A stretch of 7,340 nucleotides of DNA from Minisyncoccota bacterium (GTDB lineage Bacteria > Patescibacteriota > Minisyncoccia > Minisyncoccales > CSSED10-335): contig JAJOKY010000031.1 in assembly GCA_021129615.1 (NCBI GenBank), forward strand, positions 1 to 7,340. The letters are read 5' to 3'. Positions 1 to 5,443 of this stretch are shown here, piece by piece (the stretch's first letter is position 1; each line of letters begins with the position of its first letter). A model generated the notes under the pieces. It worked only from the letters and a program-made list of their open reading frames with translations. It did not search any database and was not told where the DNA came from. Made by a program: the position numbers and the translations under genes.

Positions 1-104
1 ATCAGTGTTAAGGCTATTGCTACTAAAGCACATACTAGAAGTAACGTTTTTGTCGTGAATAGTTGTGGTCTTTTTGGCGGTTTATCGTCTGTCCATCTAA
101 GCAT
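1..104 (-). CDS. N-terminus of a small membrane protein, cut by the window edge
   Basis: The frame starts with ATG at 104 behind a strong site (AAGGAGGA, six bases upstream) and stays open to base 1, giving 34 complete codons. The visible protein begins MLRWTDDKPPKRPQ, a charged proline-rich cytoplasmic segment. A strongly hydrophobic stretch starting around residue 20 (LLLVCALVAIALTL) looks like the first transmembrane helix or an uncleaved signal anchor. The preceding frame stops 12 bases upstream, so the gene continues the operon. Function is not recognisable from this fragment; small phage membrane proteins include holins, superinfection-exclusion proteins and many unknowns. Confidence 0.7.
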   Translation of the reverse strand, partial: MLRWTDDKPPKRPQLFTTKTLLLVCALVAIALTL

Positions 105-116
105 TTATATTCCTCC

Positions 117-214
117 TTACTCCCTTGTTATAAAATTCAAGTATTCAAGTATCTGTCTTATCCCTCCAACGTGTCGTTTTAACGCCTCAAGTTTATCTTT
201 TCCGTCCTCCTCAT
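117..214 (-). pseudogene. Small gene lacking an in-frame start (apparent one-base loss at its 5' end)
   Basis: Reading down from 212, an open frame ending in TAA at 119-117 encodes about 31 residues of coding-like sequence (EEDGKDKLEALKRHVGGIRQ, then ILEYLNFITRE). It would be helical and charged, and sits between two genes exactly where a small gene is expected. A good site (AAAGGAGGGG) precedes ATG at 214-212, but that ATG reads another frame and stops after 11 codons (TAA at 181-179). No ATG, GTG or TTG near the 5' end serves the long frame, and an in-frame TGA lies at 218-216. One extra G after the ATG would restore a 32-residue protein. Either the gene is recently broken, the sequence has an indel error, or a non-standard start is used. 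Confidence 0.5.
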
Positions 215-228
215 TTCAACCCCTCCTT

Positions 229-822
229 TCAACTAAACCTGTAGGCGTATCCATTCGAGCAGACGTCCGCATTACATCTGGTATCGGTGCAAGTGTGTCT
301 ACTGTTGCAGGACTCAGGAAACGGGCAAACTCCTCTCTGCACAGCCAACCTGCCAAGCTTCCTGTTTTCTTCCCCTAGCTTAGCTCTCAACGCCTGACAT
401 TCATCGTCAAGCGCCTTTGCTTCTGCACCTAGTTTTTTGATGCCCCTTCTTAGCTTTTCGTTTTCCTCGTCTAGCTTTATTTTGATTGCCTTAATCTCAC
501 TACTTAGGTTGATGCTGCCAGCCGAGTCTAAAAACTTAGTGTTTGCCACTAGCTTCTTGTTTTTCAACGCACGTTCCTCTTCCACCATATCACGGGCGTC
601 GGTAACGTCCGATATCTGCTGTTGTATTATTTTGAGCTTGCGTTCCTTTGGGTTCTCGGGCGTTATCAAGCCTGACGGCTTTTTGTAGCCAGGTTCACAA
701 TCCTTTGGCAAGGCTGCGCCGCATGGGCAAATATCCTCTACCACACAACTACACTCATCAGCGCATAGCCCATCGCACCCAATTCTTTTTAAGTGGTTTT
801 GAACGATTTCTAATACAGTCAC
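229..822 (-). CDS. Cysteine-rich phage protein with central coiled coil (unknown function)
   Basis: The start is GTG at 822, preceded by GGGGAGGGG; an in-frame GTG at 891 lies inside the upstream gene and has no equivalent site. The product is 197 residues. Residues 1-48 (MTVLEIVQNHL..., Cys 16, 20, 24, 26, 32, 34, 42, then PGYKKP) resemble a recurrent short phage protein with a CGC...PCG...DC pattern. I know the pattern but no assigned function. Residues ~57-160 are charged and heptad-like (LDEENEKL, LGEENRKL), predicting a long coiled coil. The end is cysteine-rich again (Cys 166, 172, 178, 183, 188). The coiled coil looks like an insertion or fusion between two cysteine clusters, suggesting a metal-binding or disulphide-containing oligomer. 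It starts four bases after the upstream stop, so translation is probably coupled. Confidence 0.75.
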   Translation of the reverse strand: MTVLEIVQNHLKRIGCDGLCADECSCVVEDICPCGAALPKDCEPGYKKPSGLITPENPKERKLKIIQQQISDVTDARDMVEEERALKNKKLVANTKFLDSAGSINLSSEIKAIKIKLDEENEKLRRGIKKLGAEAKALDDECQALRAKLGEENRKLGRLAVQRGVCPFPESCNSRHTCTDTRCNADVCSNGYAYRFS

Positions 823-826
823 TTCG

Positions 827-1126
827 TTACCCCTCCCCCGCAATAATTTTACCATAATTAATAATACTGCCCACTGCCCAGTCGTATCCACAAAACCCTT
901 TTGTCTTTTTGCGAATTTTGGCAGCCTCTTTGTTGTCTACTTTTCTAACACCAATATTCATGTCCCATCCATCACCAAAGTTGTAGTAGTAGCTTTCTCT
1001 GCCAAGTATCTTCTTTGCCTTTTCTTTGCTTACATGTTTAATTGTGGCGTAGTAATCTTCTTCTCCACTCCACTTCCCATTCCAACTTCCAACATTAGGC
1101 ATAGTCAACCTAAATTCTATTAACAC
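827..1126 (-). CDS. Conserved phage hypothetical protein (99 aa)
   Basis: The start is GTG at 1126, chosen because AAAGGAGGT lies five bases upstream; the site is itself inside the last codons of the preceding gene, and the two genes overlap by 7 bases. Visible motifs are MPNVGSWNGKWSG (residues 9-21), YYYNFGDGW (46-54) and GFCGYDW (77-83). From memory this combination recurs in uncharacterised proteins of about 90-110 residues in Firmicutes phages and mobile elements; I know of no assigned function. The aromatic- and glycine-rich motifs suggest a compact, largely beta fold. There is no signal peptide or membrane segment. Position between a zinc-ribbon protein and a coiled-coil protein gives no further hint. 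Confidence 0.85.
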   Translation of the reverse strand: MLIEFRLTMPNVGSWNGKWSGEEDYYATIKHVSKEKAKKILGRESYYYNFGDGWDMNIGVRKVDNKEAAKIRKKTKGFCGYDWAVGSIINYGKIIAGEG

Positions 1127-1584
1127 TTCGTACCTCCTTTTTCTTTTTCAACTAAATTTCCAAATTCTGAAGAAGACATTATTTCATCAAATTCTTGAGC
1201 TGTCCTCAAGGCAAAAAATATCTCTCCTCCAAATTCTTTGAATATTTCAAAAGGATATTCTCCTTTGTCAGTGGCCCTTCTTCTGTAGAACATTACTCCG
1301 GGGGTTTTCCTCACTCCCTCAAGAGTTGTTTGGACGCCTCCCGTCTCTACGCTTATCATTTCGCTATTGTCATACAATTCTTTAAATTCTTTACGTAATT
1401 TAATAGCCCTTTCATACCACTTTGTCATTAGATTCACCTCCTCCTCGTTGCTGCAATCTACACATACAACGCTTAATATAGTATCTGTAACTTTTGTGGT
1501 TTGGACATCTCGTCTAGGTCTCTCCTCACCACACTCATCACAAAACAAATACCCGTCAAAATCGGGTTCAAACTCCTTTAGCAT
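1120..1584 (-). CDS. Zinc-ribbon protein with possible internal second start
   Basis: ATG at 1584 is chosen because AAGGAGGGG stands eight bases upstream; a more distal in-frame start at 1626 falls deep inside the preceding gene. The product is 154 residues. The N-terminal ~50 residues form a compact zinc ribbon with two Cys-x2-Cys knuckles (CDEC at 15-18 and CVDC at 41-44). Residues 53-154 form a separate mixed alpha/beta region (MTKWYERAIKLRKEF..., GEYPFEIFKEFGGEIFFALR) that I do not recognise. The junction encodes EEEVNL-M, whose DNA is a near-perfect ribosome binding site followed by ATG at 1428, so a 102-residue protein may also be made. The gene overlaps the preceding gene by 17 bases and the next by 7. 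The fold is fairly clear; function is unknown. Confidence 0.75.
   Translation of the reverse strand: MLKEFEPDFDGYLFCDECGEERPRRDVQTTKVTDTILSVVCVDCSNEEEVNLMTKWYERAIKLRKEFKELYDNSEMISVETGGVQTTLEGVRKTPGVMFYRRRATDKGEYPFEIFKEFGGEIFFALRTAQEFDEIMSSSEFGNLVEKEKGGTKC
1434..1446 (-). promoter_or_regulatory. Strong internal ribosome binding site inside the zinc-ribbon gene
   Basis: The minus strand reads GAGGAGGAGGTGA, then ATCTA, then ATG (1428-1426). The nine bases AGGAGGTGA are fully complementary to the usual Firmicutes 16S 3' end and form the best site in the window. The ATG is in frame with the surrounding gene and would give a 102-residue product ending at 1120. Confidence 0.6.
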
Positions 1585-1798
1585 TTCCACGCCCCTCCTT
1601 TCTCGCACATTCTGGATATTTGTCAAACAGCAACCCTAAGTCCATTACCCATCTGTAAATCAATTCCTCTGGCAACAATAATTTAGCTGCCACATCTGTC
1701 ACAAGTAAGCGTTGACGAACGTAAAGTTCAAACAGGATATCCTCGAAGCACTTTCCATATAGATTCTCAACAGCTTTTATTCGCCTTGTCTTTAACAT
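1568..1798 (-). CDS. Small helix-turn-helix-like protein (76 aa)
   Basis: ATG at 1798 follows GGTGGAGAAAA and overlaps the end of the 41-residue membrane-protein gene by 7 bases. In-frame starts as far up as 1897 would lie wholly within that gene and lack a site. The 76-residue product begins MLKTRRIKAVENLYGKC and contains, at about residues 33-55, VTDVAAKLLLPEELIYRWVMDLG. This matches the spacing of a helix-turn-helix (helix, short turn before PEE, recognition helix with IYRW), as in small phage HTH proteins. It could bind DNA or act as an adaptor. A regulatory role is inferred only; no operator can be pointed to. The tail is short and basic (ARKEGRGNAKG). Confidence 0.7.
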   Translation of the reverse strand: MLKTRRIKAVENLYGKCFEDILFELYVRQRLLVTDVAAKLLLPEELIYRWVMDLGLLFDKYPECARKEGRGNAKGV

Positions 1799-1917
1799 TT
1801 TTTCTCCACCACCCATGCTATTAGTAAAAACACCATCGCCGCCACAGGATAAAACACAAACAAAAATTTCCCTGTGGTTAGCCCCGTGGTTCTCCATACT
1901 TCAATAAACTCACACAT
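1792..1917 (-). CDS. Small single-pass membrane protein (41 aa)
   Basis: ATG at 1917 lies inside the last codons of the preceding gene (8-base overlap) and follows AGGTGAGCAAA, an acceptable binding site. The frame ends with TAA at 1794-1792, overlapping the next start by 7 bases. The product begins MCEFIEVWRTTGLTTGK. Residues 18-37 (FLFVFYPVAAMVFLLIAWVV) form one clear transmembrane helix, and the tail EKKC places a basic end probably inside the cell. Without this gene there would be a hole of over 100 bases in an otherwise continuous operon. The overlaps on both sides support translational coupling. Candidate roles are membrane anchor, holin-like or inhibitor peptide; none can be chosen from sequence. 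Confidence 0.7.
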   Translation of the reverse strand: MCEFIEVWRTTGLTTGKFLFVFYPVAAMVFLLIAWVVEKKC

Positions 1918-2131
1918 TTTGCTCACCTGTTTTTCTAGCAGTTACCGACCCTGCATATTCAAGTCCTTCCCCAAACAGATCGTCATAAATATAATCCTCT
2001 GGTGCTCTTAGTTCAGTAACGGGAAAGCCACGTTCTTGAATAATCTGCCTTGCCCCTTCTTCGTCTGTTGACCAAACGTAAACCCAGCTATTTAGAGACG
2101 GTAACAAAGCTTTATATGGGAGTACTTTCAT
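1910..2131 (-). CDS. Hypothetical phage protein (73 aa)
   Basis: ATG at 2131 directly follows the TAA of the SLT–SLH gene (2134-2132), and the binding site GGGGAGGT lies within that gene's last codons, so the two are translated in a coupled way. The 73-residue protein begins MKVLPYKALLPSLNSWVYVW and has an acidic middle (APEDYIYDDLFGEGLEYAG) and a polar end. The WVYVWSTDEEGARQIIQERG segment suggests a beta strand followed by a helix, as in a small alpha/beta fold. There are no cysteines, membrane segments or known motifs. I do not recognise the family. Confidence 0.75.
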   Translation of the reverse strand: MKVLPYKALLPSLNSWVYVWSTDEEGARQIIQERGFPVTELRAPEDYIYDDLFGEGLEYAGSVTARKTGEQNV

Positions 2132-2767
2132 TTAAATTACCTCCCCTCTCAATAGTTTTACTATCCTGACAGCAACGGTCGCCAGCTCTGCCCTTGTGGC
2201 AAAATCGTTCGGGCGTTGATTACCGTCCACATCGCCAACCATTAAACCAAGAGTTGCTGCCTCTTTTAAAGAGTCAGCAAACCAGCTGTCAATGTGCGTA
2301 CCACCAAGGCGAATCAGCCACTTATCGTAGATAGCCCTCCTTCTTTTTATGTCCTCCGCTGAGATGCCAGAACCTACATAAGCTTTAGTAAATGTTAAAA
2401 AATCGTGTACGTCCGCTCTCGTCCATATTTTATGAATAACCTCTACCGCTAGGTGCATTGACAGAAGGTTGTTGCCCAGTATTAGCTCTGCAAAGGGCTT
2501 GTTTTTTTCAGGGTTATGCCTTGGGTTATCGTATGAAGGCAAGTCGCAGTTAAGCTTGTCCGCAACCCGTAGCAACGAGTCAAAGTGCCAGCGAAGATGC
2601 ACTTGACCATATCCAAGCCCAAACTCAGCGCTCCATGCAGCATACTCCCCAGCAACGTTCCGAAAGTTTGTTTCCGCTTCAATGGTTGCCATCGTTATAA
2701 CAGGATTAACATTTCTGCCATCGCGCTGGAACTGTTCAATAACTTCTTTTGCTAATTTTTTACTCAT
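2132..2767 (-). CDS. Lytic transglycosylase (SLT)-like domain with C-terminal SLH domain
   Basis: ATG at 2767 follows AAAGGAGGG. The 211-residue protein has two parts. Residues ~18-150 resemble a soluble lytic transglycosylase: TIEAETNF (28-35) matches the ES-x-F motif, with Glu32 as likely catalytic acid, and GLGYGQV (50-56) corresponds to the GLMQV motif. Such enzymes cleave the N-acetylmuramyl–N-acetylglucosamine bond of peptidoglycan. Residues ~160-206 form one SLH domain (SWFADSLKEAATLGLM, then DGNQRPNDFATRAELA), which binds secondary cell-wall polymer. There is no signal peptide, so export would need a holin or lysis. The order catalytic–SLH fits an endolysin or tail-associated lysin, but the gene sits between recombination genes and small early genes. 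The catalytic assignment is by motif only. Confidence 0.8.
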   Translation of the reverse strand: MSKKLAKEVIEQFQRDGRNVNPVITMATIEAETNFRNVAGEYAAWSAEFGLGYGQVHLRWHFDSLLRVADKLNCDLPSYDNPRHNPEKNKPFAELILGNNLLSMHLAVEVIHKIWTRADVHDFLTFTKAYVGSGISAEDIKRRRAIYDKWLIRLGGTHIDSWFADSLKEAATLGLMVGDVDGNQRPNDFATRAELATVAVRIVKLLRGEVI

Positions 2768-2783
2768 AGCACTCCCTCCTTTA

Positions 2784-3116
2784 TCAATCTGAGACCACGG
2801 TGGGTTCTACTTTGGTGAGAAACCGCTCAATTTTCTTATCAAGAATAAGCCACTCATCAACATGTAGCTTCCCGTCAATATTTTTCACACACTTTTTTGG
2901 GCACCAAAATATTTTTGTGAAAACCTTGTCGGGGGCATCTACTGAGGTTGCCGTCAGTCGAAACATTCTTGCCTTGGGACTTTCTTGTTCCTGTTTAATA
3001 ACGAGCGTAACCTTAGTTTCTTCCCCCCCCTCTTTCTTAGGGGCAACAGCTGCCAAGCTCTCGCCCAACGGCAATATATACATAACTCGCCCTTTCTTCT
3101 TATGTGCATACGGCAT
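2784..3116 (-). CDS. Hypothetical protein downstream of recT (110 aa)
   Basis: ATG at 3116 directly follows the recT stop (TAA 3119-3117), with GGAGGAAAGG as binding site inside recT; the two are surely co-translated. The 110-residue protein starts with a basic segment (MPYAHKKKGR). Then come beta-strand-like stretches (VTLVIKQEQ, ARMFRLTATSVD, VFTKIFWC), a CPKKC pair and a helical end (EWLILDKKIERFL). I do not recognise it. Phage operons often place a single-strand binding protein next to recT, and small beta proteins can play that part, but no OB-fold signature can be demonstrated. A run of eight G (minus strand) sits in codons for KKEGGEE. Confidence 0.75.
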   Translation of the reverse strand: MPYAHKKKGRVMYILPLGESLAAVAPKKEGGEETKVTLVIKQEQESPKARMFRLTATSVDAPDKVFTKIFWCPKKCVKNIDGKLHVDEWLILDKKIERFLTKVEPTVVSD

Positions 3117-3998
3117 TTACCTTTCCTCCTTCTTGAAAAAATCATCAAAGCTTTTTTCGTCAATCTTCTTCTCTGCTGTCTCTTTGGGTGTCTCTTGATG
3201 CTCTGCCTCTATAAATGGCTCGCCTAGCCCTGCGTCCTTAATTTTAAGGACACCGCTGTCCTTTGCCATCGCTTCCATCACCAGTCGTGACTCCTGCTTT
3301 TCCACACTAATAGGCATATACTTTGCCATACGGAAAATGCAGGTTTTTTTTGCCATCTCGTCAAAATGGTCTTTCCATGGCCCAAAAACCTCACCTGATT
3401 TTTTCCTTGACTTGGCATACCTGTCTCTGTGCTGTTCCATCTCTTCCAAACTTGCAACATGAAATCCATGTGCCCCATTAACAAGCTTGTAAACGGCATA
3501 GTACCCTATTACCTTCCCCCTTTCTCCTCCCAAAGGAACAGGGTTATGGATAATCTTTTCGTCCGTCCCATAATGGACGCTGAACTCGTCCTTTTCATAA
3601 ACTTCACGGGCAGTGATAACTGAAACCTCTCCCGTCCTCCGGAACAGTTCAATAGCTCCTTTGTAGCCAATAATAAACTGAGCCTCAAAGCGTTTGATTT
3701 TACCGTTCCAAAATGGGACTACGTGTGCGTGTCCCAACAGCCCAATTTCCAAGCCCAAGGTGGAGGCGTTCATGATGCTCCCCACAAGCGATTCTACTGT
3801 ACACTCTGCTAGCTTTGGAGTCCTGCTGATAGTTGACAGAGCTACCCTCGCCAATCGTTCCGGCGTAACATGTGCCGGAACAACGCTCTTCATGGTTTTA
3901 AATGCTTTTGTCATCTCGGCAGCCAAGACCGCCTTAAACCCGGTCATGACCGGAGCTTCTTCAACTTGTTTCATTAGCTCTGTGTTTTTGGTTGACAT
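3117..3998 (-). CDS. recT: RecT-family single-strand annealing protein
   Basis: ATG at 3998 follows GGGAGGATATT. The 293-residue product matches the RecT family in length and motifs. ARVALSTISRTPKLAECT (50-67) and VGSIMNASTLGLEIG (72-86) are the typical N-terminal motifs. The core follows: HAHVVPFWN (90-98), AQFIIGYKGAIELFRRTG (106-123), GYYAVYKL (165-172) and the conserved end of the core, WKDHFDEMAKKTCIFRMAKYMPIS (208-231). RecT coats single-stranded DNA and anneals complementary strands, working with a 5'-3' exonuclease; here that partner is the YqaJ-type enzyme two genes upstream. The C-terminal ~40 residues are charged and probably disordered, ending SFDDFFKKEER; such tails often contact partners. 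Identification is firm. Confidence 0.96.
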   Translation of the reverse strand: MSTKNTELMKQVEEAPVMTGFKAVLAAEMTKAFKTMKSVVPAHVTPERLARVALSTISRTPKLAECTVESLVGSIMNASTLGLEIGLLGHAHVVPFWNGKIKRFEAQFIIGYKGAIELFRRTGEVSVITAREVYEKDEFSVHYGTDEKIIHNPVPLGGERGKVIGYYAVYKLVNGAHGFHVASLEEMEQHRDRYAKSRKKSGEVFGPWKDHFDEMAKKTCIFRMAKYMPISVEKQESRLVMEAMAKDSGVLKIKDAGLGEPFIEAEHQETPKETAEKKIDEKSFDDFFKKEER

Positions 3999-4014
3999 AA
4001 TATCCTCCCTTCTT

Positions 4015-4204
4015 TTATCCCCATTTAAAGCCCACGTCCTTAAGCTCTCCTACGATTGCCCAAATTCTAGAATAACCACACTCCACCTTGGCGGTCAGCT
4101 AGAAGGGTTATCATATCGTCTATTTCCCCTCTTAGAAGCGCACACACCGAGACGCTTAGGCTAGCTGTTTCACCATCGTCTCTAAACTGGACAAACGTTT
4201 TCAT
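4015..4204 (-). pseudogene. Small gene before recT, apparently split by a +1 frameshift
   Basis: ATG at 4204 follows GGGGGTGAAAAA and opens a 45-codon frame ending in TAG at 4069-4067 (MKTFVQFRDDGETASLSVSV, CALLRGEIDDMITLLADRQG, GVWLF). The +1 frame is open from 4098 to TAA at 4017-4015 and reads LTAKVECGYSRIWAIVGELK then DVGFKWG, which looks at least as protein-like as the end of frame 0 but has no start codon or binding site of its own. Joining them (about 62 residues) needs one base removed between roughly 4099 and 4069. The second half ends two codons before the recT binding site, as expected of a real gene in this dense operon. The intact 45-residue product is the alternative. Family not recognised. 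Confidence 0.55.
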
Positions 4205-4216
4205 TTTTTCACCCCC

Positions 4217-4516
4217 TCATTTCCATTTTATTCCCGGGTTGTCCACCAACACTTGATGCCAAGTATTGGCCAGTGCGTTGACAAAACGCTCGTCCTCACA
4301 GAGCTTCTGCTCTGCAATGTGATGCAACACCCCGTGCATCACCTCATGCATTAACGTCAGCCTCTGAACAGCTATAGGCATGGTGCCGTCAATGCTTATT
4401 TCATGCGTTGAGTAGGACGTCTTCCCCATCAACGCCACCCCTCTATCTTGGACTTTTTCCTTGGTTATAACATTATAATCTACTCCGCCGATTTTAATCT
4501 TCTTAGGCAGACTCAA
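4217..4516 (-). CDS. Small HExxH metallopeptidase-like protein (ImmA/IrrE-like)
   Basis: The start is TTG at 4516, fixed by AAAGGAGG seven bases upstream; the first codons are TTG AGT CTG CCT. The 99-residue protein begins MSLPKKIKIGGVDYNV, a beta hairpin often seen at the start of small phage metallopeptidases, and carries LMHEVMHGVLHHI (55-67). The zinc-binding, catalytic HExxH is His57-Glu58-...-His61; a third ligand may be an acidic residue near 74-76 (EDE). It resembles the catalytic half of ImmA/IrrE proteins, which cleave repressors, but has no DNA-binding part. Placement between exonuclease and recT is seen in other phage recombination operons from memory. The substrate is unknown; repressor or host-protein cleavage is inference. 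The stop precedes the next start by 12 bases. Confidence 0.82.
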   Translation of the reverse strand: MSLPKKIKIGGVDYNVITKEKVQDRGVALMGKTSYSTHEISIDGTMPIAVQRLTLMHEVMHGVLHHIAEQKLCEDERFVNALANTWHQVLVDNPGIKWK

Positions 4517-4534
4517 TAGTTTTCCTCCTTTCCA

Positions 4535-5410
4535 TCACCAGATTCTGAAACTACGGAAAGACTTTGGTTTAACTTCGTAGCCTTTCCGCTCAACTGTCTT
4601 CCAAGTCGCCTTGCCGTTAGGCAAAATTAATGTTTCCGCCTCCTTCATTTCTGCCATGAAGGTCTGCTTAATAATCGCCTCCTCTTTTTCTAGTTCTTTA
4701 ATTTGGTTGCGTATTTCCTTGTACCGGTCATACATCGGGGTAAACCTCTCGCCAACTTCAACAACCGCCCCTTCTTTGCCCTCACCATATAGGGCTTCTA
4801 AGACTTCTTTGTCCGATGTAAATCCAGCTGGAGCAGGCGGGTTCTTGGCGAGAACATGGTTCGTCCAAAAGGCACGAAGTCTTTCGACCATCAGCTTTAT
4901 AAACTTTTCGTCTCGCCCGATGTATCGCCACAACAACTCCTTCCCAACTAGCGCAACAATATACGAAAACTCTAAATTCGATAAATTCATATAATGTTGC
5001 ACTTGGCAGTAATACTCCCCAGGGACATCACCATCCTCCCACTCCTTCCACTGGCGCTCGCTAGCGGTTTTGATTTCTAAAACCCCTTCCCCGTGGGCTT
5101 CGTGTTCAACGAGTCCATCAAGTGTCCCGACAAACGGGTCGGTCTTATGAACGAACATCCCCTTTGCTTCCTTAACGAGAATTTTTATCCCCGTCTCCGC
5201 AAAAAACCGTTTTGGGAATTCTTCTTTAATTGGCGTTTCTAACCATTTCCCAAAACGAGTGTGAACATTATCTACCTCCTCTCCAACTGGGCTTACCTTG
5301 TCCACGTATACTCCGAACGCAGACTTGTACTTACTAATTCCTAGGATAGCGGCAACATCCGAGCCGCCTATGCCTTTTCTCCTAGCTTTTAACCATTTTT
5401 TTCTGTTCAT
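4535..5410 (-). CDS. yqaJ: YqaJ-like (lambda-Exo fold) recombination exonuclease
   Basis: ATG at 5410 follows AAAGGAGC. The 291-residue product has the YqaJ viral recombinase order: GIGGSDVAAILGISKYKS (13-30), a helix with RFGKWLE (52-58, Glu58), DPFVGTLDGLVE (91-102, Asp98), VLEIKTAS (110-117, Glu112 and Lys114) and YYCQVQHYM (133-141, motif III glutamines). Asp98, Glu112 and Lys114 form the PD-(D/E)xK active site that binds magnesium and degrades the 5' strand of double-stranded DNA. Residues ~225-260 are a predicted coiled coil (YDRYKEIRNQIKELEKEEAI), common in this family before a small C-terminal beta piece. With RecT it forms a Red-like recombination pair used for phage repair and replication. 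Identification is firm; activity is inferred from intact motifs. Confidence 0.93.
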   Translation of the reverse strand: MNRKKWLKARRKGIGGSDVAAILGISKYKSAFGVYVDKVSPVGEEVDNVHTRFGKWLETPIKEEFPKRFFAETGIKILVKEAKGMFVHKTDPFVGTLDGLVEHEAHGEGVLEIKTASERQWKEWEDGDVPGEYYCQVQHYMNLSNLEFSYIVALVGKELLWRYIGRDEKFIKLMVERLRAFWTNHVLAKNPPAPAGFTSDKEVLEALYGEGKEGAVVEVGERFTPMYDRYKEIRNQIKELEKEEAIIKQTFMAEMKEAETLILPNGKATWKTVERKGYEVKPKSFRSFRIW

Positions 5411-5443
5411 AAATATTTGCTCCTTTCAATATTTGGGGAAGTC

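Noticed and set aside
135..152. Two tandem copies of the 8-base unit ATTCAAGT
   Set aside because: An eight-base duplication shifts frame, so it was tested as the cause of the broken small gene, but the ATG-led frame already stops at 179, before the repeat.
179..214. 11-codon frame from ATG 214 as a real gene
   Set aside because: The product MRRTEKINLRR is too short and basic to be convincing, whereas the adjacent frame looks coding over its whole length.
229..891. Longer form of the coiled-coil protein starting at 891
   Set aside because: The extra 23 codons lie inside the preceding gene and lack a binding site; GTG at 822 has GGGGAGGGG directly upstream.
1568..1897. Longer form of the helix-turn-helix protein starting at 1897
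   Set aside because: The extension overlaps the 41-residue membrane-protein gene in another frame; ATG at 1798 has the proper spacing from a binding site.
2800..3198. 132-codon plus-strand open frame
   Set aside because: Antisense to the recT end and the following gene, both clearly coding; the hydrophobic composition follows from Lys/Glu-rich codons on the other strand.
3694..4164. 156-codon plus-strand open frame across the recT start and the preceding small gene
   Set aside because: It lies antisense to recT and to the small gene, has no convincing binding site and shows the Ser/Phe/Leu-rich look of a complementary-strand shadow.
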